From assembly GCA_016874755.1 (NCBI GenBank), contig VGTH01000008.1, positions 1 through 64,000 of the forward strand: a stretch of DNA of 64,000 nt, read 5' to 3'. This DNA is from Deltaproteobacteria bacterium (GTDB taxonomy: Bacteria; Desulfobacterota; Binatia; UBA9968). Below the pieces are notes generated by a model. That model was not told the DNA's origin. It did no database searches and worked only from the letters and a program-made list of their open reading frames with translations. Position 1 is the stretch's first letter. Every line of letters begins with the position of its first letter. A program made the position numbers and the translations under genes. Of this stretch, positions 17,132 through 26,147 are shown piece after piece.

Positions 17132-17911
17132 CTATTTGCCGGTAAACACGGGTGTCCGTTTTTCCAAAAATGCTTTGACGCCTTCGTCGTAGTCGGCGCT
17201 GCGACCGGCGATCTCCTGCAAGTGTGCCTCGTATTCCAAATCGGAATCGACGTTGGGCAAATTCGCATGATTCACCGCGCGCTTGATCAAACCGATACCG
17301 CGCGGCGCCTTGGCGACTTGCTCGGCGATCTGTCTTGCCGACGCGGCGAATTCCACCGTGGGAAACACACGGGCGACCAGACCGATGCGCTGCGCCTCTT
17401 TGGCGTCGACGGTGTCGCCAAGCAGCAAAAGCTCCATCGCTTTGCTCAAGCCCACCAGGCGCGTCAGGATGAAACTGCCGCCCGAGTCGGGCGCGAGACC
17501 GACGCGCACGAAAGATTGGATAAACTTGGCGTCCTCCGAGGCAACCCGTAGATCGCAGGCCAGGGCAAAGTTGCAGCCGGCGCCGGCGGCGACGCCGTTG
17601 ACCGCGGCGATGACGATCTTTTCCATGGCGCGAATCTGTTTGATCATCGGGTTGTATTTTTCCCGCAGCGACGCACCGAGCGAGCCTTTTTGATCGGGGG
17701 TGCGACCTTTTAAGTCTTGGCCGGCGCAAAAAGCCCGGCCGGCACCGGTGATCATCATACAGCGTACTTCTTTGTCGCGCTCGCCGTCTCTTAGCACGTC
17801 GAGCACTTCCTTGTTCATCTGCGGAATGAACGCGTTGAGCGACTGCGGCCGGTTGAGCGTGATGGTGCCGACGCCGTTTTGTTTCTCGTAGAGAATCGTT
17901 TCGTAGGCCAT
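17132..17911 (-). CDS. Enoyl-CoA hydratase/isomerase family protein (PaaG-like)
   Basis: 259-residue crotonase. The oxyanion-hole segments are FCAGQDLKGR and NGVAAGAGCNFALACDLRVA, followed by FVRVGLAPDSGGSF. The first catalytic Glu position of classical hydratases reads as Gly/Asn (GAGCN), and an Asp lies in APDSGGS. That pattern is like PaaG-type isomerases, so isomerisation is as likely as hydration. Second gene of the CoA operon. Confidence 0.82.
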   Translation of the reverse strand: MAYETILYEKQNGVGTITLNRPQSLNAFIPQMNKEVLDVLRDGERDKEVRCMMITGAGRAFCAGQDLKGRTPDQKGSLGASLREKYNPMIKQIRAMEKIVIAAVNGVAAGAGCNFALACDLRVASEDAKFIQSFVRVGLAPDSGGSFILTRLVGLSKAMELLLLGDTVDAKEAQRIGLVARVFPTVEFAASARQIAEQVAKAPRGIGLIKRAVNHANLPNVDSDLEYEAHLQEIAGRSADYDEGVKAFLEKRTPVFTGK

Positions 17912-17933
17912 GATAGATTAGCTGGATTAACTA

Positions 17934-18022
17934 TTCACCACGAAGGCACGAAGGTCACGAAGTTTCGGGCTGAATATAAATACTTTTTTATCTTCGTGTT
18001 ATTTGTGTCTCCTTCGTGGTGA
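17934..18022. repeat. Dispersed CACGAAG-type inverted repeat, copy 2
   Basis: Arms TTCACCACGAAGGCACGAAG and CTCCTTCGTGGTGA flank an AT-rich centre. It fills the gap between the two crotonase genes. Confidence 0.75.
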
Positions 18023-18052
18023 GTCATTGTTGGCGCCCGTGAACACAGCGAG

Positions 18053-18826
18053 CTATCTTCCTTTGAATTCCGGTTTGCGTTTTTCGAGAAACGCTTTCAT
18101 GCCTTCGCTGCGGTCCTCGGAGGCAAACAGCAAATAGAAAGATTTGCGCTCGTATTCCAAGCCCTCGTCGAGGGGGGCGTTGGCCGACTTCAATACCGCT
18201 TCCTTCGCAGCCTTGATCGCCAGCGCCGGTTTGGCGGCGATTTTTTTGGCGATGGTTTTGGCTTCTTCGAAGACTAACTCGTTGGGGACGACCCGATTGA
18301 CCAAGCCCAAGCGCTCCGCGTCGGCGGCGCTGAGCATATCGCCGGTGAGCACTAACTCCATGGCGCGGTGTTTGCCAAGCACGTGGGTGAGCCGCTGGGT
18401 GCCGCCGCTGCCGGGAATGATGCCCAAATTGACCTCTGGTTGACCGAAGCGGGCATTTTCCGAGGCGACAATGATGTCGCAGCTCATCGCGAGTTCGCAG
18501 CCGCCGCCGAGGGCAAAGCCGTTGACGGCGGCGATGACCGGCTTGGTAATCTTGTTTATCTTGTCACGGTAAGCGAGGCGTTCGAGCACGGGCGCATCGA
18601 AGGGACCTTTGCCGGCCATTTCTTTAATGTCGGCGCCAGCAGCGAAAACTTTTTCGCCACCGGTGACGACGATGACGCGAATATCCGCGTCGGCATCCAG
18701 TTCCTGCATCGCCAACGACAAATCTTTGACCAATCCGTAGGAAAGCGCGTTCAATGCTTGCGGGCGATTGAGGGTGACAACGCCGATGGCGCCGTCTTTT
18801 TCAACGATGACGTTTTCGTAACTCAT
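18053..18826 (-). CDS. Enoyl-CoA hydratase (crotonase family)
   Basis: 257 residues with the complete crotonase signature: [12 protein letters not shown] (oxyanion hole), [18 protein letters not shown] (first catalytic Glu) and [20 protein letters not shown] (second catalytic Glu). It hydrates trans-2-enoyl-CoA. It is the first gene of the beta-oxidation-type operon and is divergent from the TetR gene at 19027, a layout typical of CoA-ester-responsive repression. Confidence 0.92.
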   Translation of the reverse strand: MSYENVIVEKDGAIGVVTLNRPQALNALSYGLVKDLSLAMQELDADADIRVIVVTGGEKVFAAGADIKEMAGKGPFDAPVLERLAYRDKINKITKPVIAAVNGFALGGGCELAMSCDIIVASENARFGQPEVNLGIIPGSGGTQRLTHVLGKHRAMELVLTGDMLSAADAERLGLVNRVVPNELVFEEAKTIAKKIAAKPALAIKAAKEAVLKSANAPLDEGLEYERKSFYLLFASEDRSEGMKAFLEKRKPEFKGR

Positions 18827-18888
18827 GGCGTAAGCGTTCTAAGACATACACCAAGGGTATGGGTGATTCAAGAAATGCTGGGAAGACT

Positions 18889-18974
18889 TTCACCACGAAG
18901 ACACGAAGGCCACGAAGGAAAAAAAGAAGATGATTTTTGTCCGAACTTCGTGTCCTTGGTGCCTTCGTGGTGAA
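18889..18974. repeat. Dispersed CACGAAG-type inverted repeat, copy 3
   Basis: It runs from TTCACCACGAAGACACGAAG to GCCTTCGTGGTGAA, in the divergent gap between the enoyl-CoA hydratase and tetR genes. It is not specific to this promoter region, since the same element occurs elsewhere, so it is probably not the TetR operator. Confidence 0.75.
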
Positions 18975-19026
18975 ATTAGAATTCGGCTCGTTGACAGCCC
19001 AACGCTTTGCCAATATCTTTTTTGCG

Positions 19027-19713
19027 ATGTCCAATCGGGTTGAACCGGCGACTCGTCATCACGACGAAAAGCTTCAAGACATTCTGAAAACCTCGGCGCG
19101 GATTTTCGCCGAGAAAGGCTTTCACCACACCTCGGTTCGCGATATCTCGCGTGCCACCAAGATGAGTCTGTCCGGGCTCTACTACTATTTTACGACCAAG
19201 GAAGACCTGCTCTATCTGATCCAAGAGCGGTGTTTTTTGACGCTGCTGCAGAGTTGGGAGCAGACGCCGCGCGGCGAGCTCGATGTGCGCGCGCGGATTC
19301 GTGCTTTTGCTGAGAATCATTTGAATTTCTTTCTGCACAACATGCATGAAATGAAAGTCATGGCCCATGAAGACGAGTCGTTGACCGGTGACTTCGACGA
19401 TAAGATTCTCGTGCTCAAGCGGCGCTACGTCAAAGTGATCATGGATTTGATCGGCGAGCTACAGGCGCAGGAAGGCGCGCAGGGGATCGATTTGCGCGTC
19501 GCGACCTTTGCGCTGTTTGGCATGATGAACTGGATCTACACCTGGTATCAGCCGCGGCGCGATTTGCCGTTTCCGCAGTTGATCGAGCAAATGCTGCGTA
19601 TCTATTTTTTTGGCGTGCTGCAGGGCGGCGCGGCGGATGCCCCCTGGTTCGCGGCGGGAGCGGCGATGGCGGACAAAGATGCGTTTTCGCTTTGGCAAAA
19701 TCATTCATCGTAA
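19027..19713 (+). CDS. TetR/AcrR family regulator, probably of the divergent CoA operon
   Basis: 228 residues from MSNRVEPATR; the frame is open upstream to 18937 but that part is encoded by repeat copy 3. The DNA-binding HTH is clear: ILKTSARIFAEKGFHHTSVR, then MSLSGLYYYFTTKEDLLY. The helical C-terminal domain would bind a ligand. Family members next to beta-oxidation genes (FadR/KstR2 kind) usually release DNA on binding acyl-CoA, which I infer here from the divergent layout only. Confidence 0.85.
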   Translation: MSNRVEPATRHHDEKLQDILKTSARIFAEKGFHHTSVRDISRATKMSLSGLYYYFTTKEDLLYLIQERCFLTLLQSWEQTPRGELDVRARIRAFAENHLNFFLHNMHEMKVMAHEDESLTGDFDDKILVLKRRYVKVIMDLIGELQAQEGAQGIDLRVATFALFGMMNWIYTWYQPRRDLPFPQLIEQMLRIYFFGVLQGGAADAPWFAAGAAMADKDAFSLWQNHSS

Positions 19714-19726
19714 GAGGTAGAGCCTA

Positions 19727-20254
19727 ATGTTGCGCATCGGCGAGAAAGCCCCTGAGTTGAATCTGCAAGGCGTTGCGAACGGCAAAGTCGCAAGCTATTC
19801 GCTGCGCGGGTTCCAAGGAAAATGGCTGGTGCTGTTTTTCTACCCCGCCGATTTCACATTCATTTGTCCGACCGAAGTGACGGGCTTTAGCCAATTGGCC
19901 AGAGAGTTTCGCGCCGAAGGCGCGGAAATTCTCGGTGTCAGCGTGGACTCGATCGAGAGCCACCGCAAATGGGCCGAGGAATTGGGTGGGTTGAACTATC
20001 CGCTCTTGAGCGACGAGACGCGAACCTTGAGCCGGTCCTACGACGTGCTCGACGAAAAAGAAGGTGTCAGCGCCCGCGCCACCTTCATCATCAGCCCCAG
20101 CGGCGAAGTAAGCTACGTGGTCGTCAGCCACACCAACGTCGGCCGCAGTGTCGAAGAAACCCTGCGCGTCGTCAAAGCGCTGCGCTCCGAGCGGCTGTGC
20201 CCGGCGGGATGGAAGCCGGGTGAGGCGACGGGCGACGTGAGCTTGAAATTCTGA
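19727..20254 (+). CDS. 2-Cys peroxiredoxin (AhpC/Prx1 type)
   Basis: 175 residues. The peroxidatic Cys is in DFTFICPTEVTGF and the resolving Cys in the C-terminal RLCPAGWKPGE, as in typical 2-Cys enzymes. Unlike the first peroxiredoxin of the window it uses ordinary Cys. It reduces hydroperoxides in the cytoplasm and starts 13 bases after tetR. Its physiological reductant is not apparent; an AhpD-like selenoprotein is encoded 6 kb further on. Confidence 0.92.
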   Translation: MLRIGEKAPELNLQGVANGKVASYSLRGFQGKWLVLFFYPADFTFICPTEVTGFSQLAREFRAEGAEILGVSVDSIESHRKWAEELGGLNYPLLSDETRTLSRSYDVLDEKEGVSARATFIISPSGEVSYVVVSHTNVGRSVEETLRVVKALRSERLCPAGWKPGEATGDVSLKF

Positions 20255-20261
20255 GACAAAC

Positions 20262-20340
20262 TCGATTCCAAATTCAAAATTCCAGATTCCCAATCCGAAA
20301 ATCTTGAATCTGGAATTTGTAATAATTTGTAATCTGTAAT
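20262..20340. repeat. AT-rich spacer with internal inverted repeats (AATCTGGAATTTG type)
   Basis: CAAATTCAAAATTCCAGATT is followed by its near inverse AATCTGGAATTTG. Similar text recurs at 25069-25098, 37860-37890 and 40407-40460. It looks like a dispersed non-coding repeat between genes. Confidence 0.5.
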
Positions 20341-20345
20341 TCACC

Positions 20346-21071
20346 ATGGCCGTTTCCCTCGAAGAAAAGAAAGCCGTCATCGAAAGCCGCTCACGCATTC
20401 GTGAGCTGGTGTTCGGCGTGCAGGATGGTTTGATCAGCACGGTGGGCTTGCTTGCCGGTGTGCAAGGCGCGACGGAAAGTACGGTGGTCGTTATCATTAC
20501 CGGCCTGACGGCGATGTTTTCCGGCGCCATTTCCATGGCGGCCGGGTCCTACCTTTCGTCCAACGCGCAGAAAGACATTTTCGACAAAGAGCTGCGCGAA
20601 GCGGAGCTCTTGGCCGCGCAGGAACCCTATGTCGCGGCTGAAGGGCTGCTCAAATCGCTCAGCGACGAAGGCCTCTCGCGCGAGCAAAGTTACGGCATCG
20701 TCAAGCAGCTCTTACAGCAGGAGCAGGTTTTTCTGAGAACGTTTCAGGAAAAAGTATTCGGTCTTGGCTCGGCCGACATCAACCAGCCGCTCAAAGGCGC
20801 GCTGGTCATGGCGGCGTCGTTTATCTCCGGTGCCGTGATTCCGATCCTGCCGTACTTGTTCATCAAGGGAAATCAGGCGCTCTATCTTTCCATCGCGCTG
20901 TCGGCGCTCACGCTCTTTGGCGTCGGCTATTTTAAAGGCGTGCTCGCCGCCAAGTCGCCGGTGGCTTCCGGCATGCAATTTTTTTGTATCGCCGTGAGCG
21001 CGGCCGGCTTGGGTTATCTAATTGGCTTGGTGGTGCAGTACTTCTTTCCCGGCGTGCAGATTGCCGCGTAG
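20346..21071 (+). CDS. VIT1/CCC1-like iron/manganese transporter
   Basis: 241-residue membrane protein. The N-terminal LVFGVQDGLISTVGLLAGV and AMFSGAISMAAGSYLSSNAQ are hallmark VIT1/CCC1 segments, followed by a charged cytoplasmic helical part (about 70-140) and three further membrane helices (ALVMAASFISGAVIPILPY, LSIALSALTLFGVGYF and the last 25 residues). Relatives move Fe2+ or Mn2+ out of the cytoplasm using protons. Neighbouring a peroxiredoxin it may limit iron-driven oxidative damage (inference). Confidence 0.85.
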   Translation: MAVSLEEKKAVIESRSRIRELVFGVQDGLISTVGLLAGVQGATESTVVVIITGLTAMFSGAISMAAGSYLSSNAQKDIFDKELREAELLAAQEPYVAAEGLLKSLSDEGLSREQSYGIVKQLLQQEQVFLRTFQEKVFGLGSADINQPLKGALVMAASFISGAVIPILPYLFIKGNQALYLSIALSALTLFGVGYFKGVLAAKSPVASGMQFFCIAVSAAGLGYLIGLVVQYFFPGVQIAA

Positions 21072-21077
21072 TTGGTC

Positions 21078-21959
21078 TCAGCCTTTAATCAAGCTTCTGA
21101 GCAGCGTCAGATTCTCGCGGTCTTCTGTTAGCTCTTTGTCCTTCGGTGTTTCTAGGCACATCGGCAAGCCCCAGAAGCGTGGGTCGTTCATCAGCAAGCG
21201 AAACGCTTCGACGCCGATGAAGCCTTTGCCGATATGTTCGTGGCGGTCGACCCGCGAGTGAAAGTCTTTTTTTGAATCGTTTAGGTGAAAGGCGGCGAGG
21301 CGATCGAGGCCGATGGCTTCGTCGAATTCGGCAAATGTCCGCTCATAGCCTTCTTTAGTGCGAATGTCATAACCGGCGGCGAAGGCATGTTCGGTGTCGA
21401 AGCAAATGCGTATGCGGTCGCCGGCTTTCGTCGCGTCGATGATCTTGCCCATGTGCTCGAAGCGGTAACCGACGTTGGAACCTTGGCCGGCGGTGATCTC
21501 CAAAGTGACCTTGACGTTGAAGCCTGGGCAGGCCTTGTGCACTTCGTCGAGCGACTGGGCGATGGTCTTGATCCCTTCCAACTCGCCGGCGCCGACGTGA
21601 GCGCCGGGGTGGGCGATGAGATTCGACACGTTCAAGGTCTCGCAGCGCTCCATCTCGTCGATGAACGCGCCGATCGAGCGCTTGCGCATGGCGCTGTCCG
21701 GCGAGCCTAGATTTAACAAATAGGAATCGTGCGCGACGATGGTATCGATGCCGGTTTCTTTGCGGTTGATTGTGAATTGATCGATTTCGTCTTTGCCCAG
21801 CGGCTTCGACGCCCACTGGCGCGACGATTTGGTAAAAATCTGGATGGCATTGCAGTCGACCTTCTTGCCGTCGAGCAGCGCATTGCCAACGCCGCCGGCG
21901 ATGGACATATGGGCACCGAGCAGCGGGCCTTTCTTCTTCGGTTTGGTGGAATTCGCCAT
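21078..21959 (-). CDS. nfo: Endonuclease IV (AP endonuclease)
   Basis: 293-residue TIM-barrel AP endonuclease of base-excision repair. Recognisable blocks are LGAHMSIAGGVGNAL, NLIAHPGAH (metal His), LEITAGQGSNVG (metal Glu), ICFDTEHAFAAGYD (metal Asp/His) and FHLNDSKKDFHSRVDRHEHIG with three metal ligands. The trinuclear zinc set looks complete. It is convergent with the VIT1-like gene, 6 bases apart. Confidence 0.93.
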   Translation of the reverse strand: MANSTKPKKKGPLLGAHMSIAGGVGNALLDGKKVDCNAIQIFTKSSRQWASKPLGKDEIDQFTINRKETGIDTIVAHDSYLLNLGSPDSAMRKRSIGAFIDEMERCETLNVSNLIAHPGAHVGAGELEGIKTIAQSLDEVHKACPGFNVKVTLEITAGQGSNVGYRFEHMGKIIDATKAGDRIRICFDTEHAFAAGYDIRTKEGYERTFAEFDEAIGLDRLAAFHLNDSKKDFHSRVDRHEHIGKGFIGVEAFRLLMNDPRFWGLPMCLETPKDKELTEDRENLTLLRSLIKG

Positions 21960-21981
21960 TGGTGAGCGGTCCCCTCGCGCC

Positions 21982-23601
21982 TCAAGCCACCTGCCGCGAA
22001 AAATGTCGTCTTTCGACGAGCGGCAACGAGATGCTGCCGGCGCTCAACAGCTTGTCGTGAAATTCGCACAAGTCGAATTTGCTGCCGAGGCGCTGACGTT
22101 CCTGTTCGCGCAGGCGATTGATAATCGACCAGCCGAGCGCGTAGCCCATCGGCACGGCCGGTGACTGGCTGTACCAGTTCAAATCGCCGCAGGCTTGGGC
22201 GCGGGGAAAATGCAGCTCGCGCGTCATCAAGTCGGCGGCTTCGTCGTAGCTAAGTCTGCCGGTTTGGGTTTTGACGTCGATGATGATGCGAAGGGCGCGC
22301 CAGAGCCGGTCTTTGAGCATGACGAAGCGGTGCTCTTTGGATTTTAGAAATCCTTGCTCTTGCATGAGCTGCTCGCAATAGAGCGCCCAGCCTTCGTAGA
22401 ACACCGACGACTCGTTCATTAGCCGCGGCAATGTCGCCGCTGCCGCTGTGCAGTTGGCGATGGAAAACTGCAGGTGATGGCCGGGGTAGCTCTCGTGCAC
22501 CGAAGTGTTCTCCAAGCCGACCCAGTTGTGCTCGCGCAGCAAATCGCCATCGGCGGCGGGCGTGACGTAGTAGTAGCCCACCTGGTTGGGATCTTTCGGC
22601 GACGGCGACATATAAGCCGCAAACGGAATCTCGTGGCGGCGAAACACCGGCGTGTTCACCACATGCAGCTCTTCTTTGGCGGGGAACGTGACCAGCTTGT
22701 TGGCGCGGACAAATTCCCGCGCGGCTTTCATCGCCTTGTCGTAGGCCGATAGAAGGTCGTCGCTGCTTGGATGGTGCTCCTGAATTTTTCGCGCTGCCTC
22801 TTCGATACCTCTGCCGGGCGCGAGCTCTTGCGCTAGCGCTTGGAGCTCGCGTTTGGTCTTGGCGAATAATTCTTCGCCGAGCGCAAGCAAGCTGTCGGCA
22901 TTGTAATCGAGAAAGTGTTTCTGTTTGAGCAGTAAATTGAAATGCTCGGTACCGACGGCGTAAATGCCGCTGCTGCGAGGTAGAAGGTCGCGTTCGATAA
23001 ACGCGACGTAATCCTGGATCGCACTTTTGGCCTTGTCGATGGCACTGTGCAGCGCGGCCTTGTCCGGCACCCCGGCGGCGACTTTGGGATGTTCAGGGAG
23101 GCTGTCGAGAAACGTGATGCCGCCGTTGGCGCCTTCGATGGCGTTCTCAGTCCAGAGTTTGGGCGGGTTGGCGTCCTTGCGGCCCAGGTTGGTGATGCCC
23201 TGCTCGATGACCGCGGGAATGCGATTCAACCGGCTCAATAAATTGCCCGGCAAATCATTGGTCTCGCGCACCGTCAGAATGTAGATCGCGTCAGTCGGCA
23301 CATAGGTGTCGGGCCATTTGAGACGATAGTCTTGCTTGTTGTGCTCGTAGTTCTGAATCGTCAATTTGCCTTGCAGCAGCGCATGATCGATGGTCTCGTC
23401 GGCGCTGAGATCGCCGGTTGGAATCTGCCGGAGCGTGTTGAGCGACTCCTCGACGAAGGCTTTCTCGGCGAGATAGGCCGCGTCGGAATAGTCGTTCAAC
23501 AGGTGGTCGTATCCTGCGATGCCGTAATAGATGGCATCGGTGGGATGGAGGTCGAAATAGCGCTTGAAGTACGAAGCGCAGAAATCACTGAATTGGGACA
23601 T
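21982..23601 (-). CDS. DUF885 family protein (putative metallopeptidase-like)
   Basis: 539 residues without signal peptide. The C-terminal half carries HESYPGHHLQ (about residues 369-378), the HExxxxH-like zinc-site motif of DUF885 proteins, with EGWALYCEQLM downstream as the likely third ligand helix. These proteins resemble carboxypeptidase-type gluzincins, but few have been assayed, so peptidase activity is inferred. It lies 22 bases upstream of nfo on the same strand. Confidence 0.85.
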   Translation of the reverse strand: MSQFSDFCASYFKRYFDLHPTDAIYYGIAGYDHLLNDYSDAAYLAEKAFVEESLNTLRQIPTGDLSADETIDHALLQGKLTIQNYEHNKQDYRLKWPDTYVPTDAIYILTVRETNDLPGNLLSRLNRIPAVIEQGITNLGRKDANPPKLWTENAIEGANGGITFLDSLPEHPKVAAGVPDKAALHSAIDKAKSAIQDYVAFIERDLLPRSSGIYAVGTEHFNLLLKQKHFLDYNADSLLALGEELFAKTKRELQALAQELAPGRGIEEAARKIQEHHPSSDDLLSAYDKAMKAAREFVRANKLVTFPAKEELHVVNTPVFRRHEIPFAAYMSPSPKDPNQVGYYYVTPAADGDLLREHNWVGLENTSVHESYPGHHLQFSIANCTAAAATLPRLMNESSVFYEGWALYCEQLMQEQGFLKSKEHRFVMLKDRLWRALRIIIDVKTQTGRLSYDEAADLMTRELHFPRAQACGDLNWYSQSPAVPMGYALGWSIINRLREQERQRLGSKFDLCEFHDKLLSAGSISLPLVERRHFSRQVA

Positions 23602-23637
23602 AGTATAGTTCCTAGCTTAGACTGTTCGCAGCATGAG

Positions 23638-23740
23638 CGCGATCGAGGCGAAACCCTTCCGGAGCAAAGGCAACAGGGCATTGCATCAACGCCGCGATGT
23701 AGGGGCGACCGGCGGTCGCCCTGCTCTGCGAATCGCAGTG
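23638..23740. repeat. REP-like palindromes between DUF885 gene and hypothetical gene
   Basis: GATCGAGGCGAAACCCTTCC near 23641 recurs almost exactly at 40351. GGGGCGACCGGCGGTCGCCC near 23703-23722 is a near-perfect palindrome of the same type as those at 43759 and 51497. No gene is visible in 23602-23870. Confidence 0.6.
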
Positions 23741-23870
23741 GAAAGGTCGAAGAGATCCCAAGCATCGGCGAATCAAACCGAACGATCTACGCTGATGCCT
23801 CCGCTCCTCCAGAGTTCCACTTCGATCGACACAGTGTCATGGGTTTTCCCCGTCGCATGAATAATTCGGG

Positions 23871-24230
23871 CTAGGGAGTCAGCTGCACCTTGTCGATGAA
23901 ATATTCGGTTTCGCCGAAGCAGGAGCTCGGCACGCCTTTGTGCTGCGCATAGCTGAGCGTAACGCGCTTGCCCATACTGTCCATCAGTCGTTTGGCCACT
24001 ATGTCGTCGCGCACGGAAAAAAGAAACTTCTCCGGAATGGCGCCGGGCACTGTGGTTAGCAAGAGCTCGCCCTCCCAGGTTTTGCAGATCCAGCCCTTCT
24101 TGGAAAATTTCTGAATGAACCCAGCTCGTTCGCCAGTGGAGTAGGACCAATTGAGCGTAACCCAAGTGTAAGCAGCGGCCAAGCCTACTACAATAGCAAA
24201 AAACGACAGCAAGCCGACGATGACTTTCAT
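23871..24230 (-). CDS. Hypothetical membrane-anchored protein
   Basis: 119 residues with an N-terminal transmembrane helix (VIVGLLSFFAIVVGLAAAYTWV). The soluble part has YSTGERAGFIQKFSKKGWICKTWEGEL, seen in small uncharacterised proteins of many Gram-negatives (occasionally mislabelled 6-phosphogluconate dehydrogenase), and ends with the strand-rich FGETEYFIDKVQL. It starts 7 bases after the NIPSNAP gene, so the two are likely co-transcribed. Function unknown. Confidence 0.7.
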   Translation of the reverse strand: MKVIVGLLSFFAIVVGLAAAYTWVTLNWSYSTGERAGFIQKFSKKGWICKTWEGELLLTTVPGAIPEKFLFSVRDDIVAKRLMDSMGKRVTLSYAQHKGVPSSCFGETEYFIDKVQLTP

Positions 24231-24237
24231 GATTTAT

Positions 24238-24537
24238 TTATTCCTCAGTCACGGACTCGACGAAATATTGCTCGACCCGCGCTATGAGGCGCGCCGGGTC
24301 CGGAGATAAACGGCGTCGTTCGTCGGACTGGTAGAAGGCCTGGTTGTTGGCCTGCCAGTTCGCCGCGTCGTCGTGGCTTAAGAACCAGACAAACTGATTG
24401 GTTGCCGCCACGGTCCAGCCGCCGTCGACGCGAAAGCCGAACTTTTGCCGCAGCGGCTTGATGTGATCGCGCCATTCGGTGGCGAACTCCTGCAAGGCGC
24501 CGCGATTGATCGTGTAGATATGCAGCTCAGTGGGCAT
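24238..24537 (-). CDS. NIPSNAP family protein
   Basis: 99 residues of the dimeric ferredoxin-like alpha/beta barrel. ELHIYTINRGALQEFATEW, GFRVDGGWTV and NQFVWFLSHDD follow the NIPSNAP plan (strand, helix, strand with aromatic core). Bacterial members are often found beside catabolic genes but have no defined reaction. Operon with the 119-residue membrane protein. Confidence 0.75.
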   Translation of the reverse strand: MPTELHIYTINRGALQEFATEWRDHIKPLRQKFGFRVDGGWTVAATNQFVWFLSHDDAANWQANNQAFYQSDERRRLSPDPARLIARVEQYFVESVTEE

Positions 24538-24656
24538 GATTGGCTCGGATCAGCTAAACGGTAGTCGCTGGATATATAGAATTGGCGTTATCGTCAAGGG
24601 ATTGTATTGCTAGGGCGTGTCGTTTTATAAACCGAATGCAGGAGGGGTTTGGTAAT

Positions 24657-25067
24657 ATGGCAACGCGTTGGTTATTTAAAAGTGAGCCATCGGTCTATTC
24701 CTATCAACAATTGGTCAAAGACAAGAAGACCGTGTGGGACGGGGTGGCCAATTTTCTGGCGCTCAAGCATGTCAAGGACATAAAAAAGGGCGAGCTGATT
24801 TTTATTTATCACACCGGCGACGAAAAAGCCGCAGTGGGCGTGGCGCGCGCGTTAAGCGGTGCCTATCCCGATCCTGAAAAAGACGACCCGCGGTTGTTGG
24901 TGGTCGACGTCGAGCCGGTGCGGGCGCTGGCCAAGCCGGTGACATTGGCGCAAGTCAAAGCCCATCCGAAGTTGAAGAACTTTGATCTGGTCAAGAACTC
25001 ACGGCTGTCGATGATGAAAGTCACCGACGAGCAGTGGGAGATCATGGAAGAGATGGCCAAGAAATAA
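24657..25067 (+). CDS. EVE domain protein
   Basis: 136 residues, PUA-like fold. It begins TRWLFKSEPSVYSYQQLVKD with VWDGVANF, the standard EVE start, and has FIYHTGDEKAAVGVARAL and SRLSMMKVTDEQWEIM, all typical. EVE domains bind modified bases in RNA or DNA. The start at 24657 is supported by AGGAGGGG about 10 bases upstream; the longer frame from 24582 lacks a site. Confidence 0.9.
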   Translation: MATRWLFKSEPSVYSYQQLVKDKKTVWDGVANFLALKHVKDIKKGELIFIYHTGDEKAAVGVARALSGAYPDPEKDDPRLLVVDVEPVRALAKPVTLAQVKAHPKLKNFDLVKNSRLSMMKVTDEQWEIMEEMAKK

Positions 25068-25109
25068 ATTCAAAATTACAAATTCAAAAATATAAAAGTA
25101 GGAAAAAAG

Positions 25110-26147
25110 ATGGCGGACGAACATAAGCACGGACACAAGGGCGAGCATGCACATGGGCATGACCATGGCCACGATCATGGACACTCCCAGTCCCATGGCG
25201 AGCATAAGCAGGATCACGAGCCTAAAGCGCATAGCCACGATCACGGCCATGAGCATGAGCATAGTCATGGCGAGCACTCGCATAGTCATGATGCGCATGG
25301 CCACGGCCATGGTCACGCGCATGGCCATTCGCACGATCACGGCCATGGACTCGATCATAAGTCGCGCTTTCACGATCCGGCGCACGCGCGAGACTTCGAT
25401 AGCCGCGGCTTGTCCGACATGCGCACCGACTTGACCGAGAAACTCATCGAAGCGTTGACGCTCAAGGGCGGCGAAGCGATTCTCGATTTGGCCACCGGCA
25501 CCGGCCGGGTGGCGCGGCCGCTGTCCAAGAAGCTCAAAGGCGGCCGCATTGTCGGCGTCGATGAAGCGATGGCGATGCTCGACGTCGGCCACCACCACAA
25601 AGATCCGATCGAGCATTATGAACAGTCCGCCGGCCAGGCGGACAAGCTGCCGTTCAAGACCGGCACCTTCGACCGTGCCTTTGTCTCGTTTAGCTTGCAC
25701 CATTTCGGCAATCCCGCCGGCGTAGTAGCCGAAGTGCTGCGGGTGTTGAAGCCGAGCGGGCGTTTCGTGGTCGTCGATCCGATCATCGAAGAAGCCAAGG
25801 ACGCGGTCGATAGCGCGTTGGAGGCCAAGATCAATCAGGTTTTCCGGCGCACCCATGGCGACGGTTTCAAATTTCACACCTCCAGCAGCATTCAACGCTT
25901 GCTCTCCAAGGCGGGCTACCGCGTGCCGCGGGTGAATGTGCTTTCCTATTCCTTCAATCAAGAAGGCATGGACGGCATCCCCACCGGGCGCCATTGGCTC
26001 GAGGCCGCGCTGGAATTAGAGAAGGAAGCGCCGGAGCTGGCCGAGCGCATGAAGAAAAACTATTTTACCTGGCATTCGCACGGCGATCATGCCCATGTGA
26101 AGGGCAGTTTTTCCTACGCCGTGATCACCGGAGTAAAGCCGGCGTAA
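25110..26147 (+). CDS. Class I methyltransferase with an extreme His-rich N-terminal region
   Basis: 345 residues. The first 83 residues contain 33 histidines in HGH, HDHGH and HSH units with Asp, Glu, Ser and Lys, a pattern typical of zinc, nickel or cobalt storage tails. From about residue 95 a Rossmann methyltransferase follows: AILDLATGTGRVARPL (SAM motif I, about 112-127), GGRIVGVDEAMAML (motif II), TFDRAFVSFSLHHFGN (motif IV) and VLRVLKPSGRFVVVDP. The end returns to His: YFTWHSHGDHAHVKG. The UbiE/ArsM-like core suggests a small-molecule substrate. Fusion of a metal buffer to a methyltransferase could mean metal-dependent activity or metalloid methylation (inference). The AhpD-like selenoprotein gene lies 92 bases downstream. 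Confidence 0.85.
   Translation: MADEHKHGHKGEHAHGHDHGHDHGHSQSHGEHKQDHEPKAHSHDHGHEHEHSHGEHSHSHDAHGHGHGHAHGHSHDHGHGLDHKSRFHDPAHARDFDSRGLSDMRTDLTEKLIEALTLKGGEAILDLATGTGRVARPLSKKLKGGRIVGVDEAMAMLDVGHHHKDPIEHYEQSAGQADKLPFKTGTFDRAFVSFSLHHFGNPAGVVAEVLRVLKPSGRFVVVDPIIEEAKDAVDSALEAKINQVFRRTHGDGFKFHTSSSIQRLLSKAGYRVPRVNVLSYSFNQEGMDGIPTGRHWLEAALELEKEAPELAERMKKNYFTWHSHGDHAHVKGSFSYAVITGVKPA

Noticed and set aside
18889-18974. Inverted repeat in the tetR/crotonase gap considered as the TetR operator
   Set aside because: The same element occurs at unrelated loci in the window, so it is a dispersed repeat. A separate operator was not identified.
25140-25350. Tandem CATGGCCACGATCATGG-like units considered as a CRISPR or satellite
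   Set aside because: Units are irregular, have no spacers and translate in frame to the His-rich methyltransferase N-terminus.
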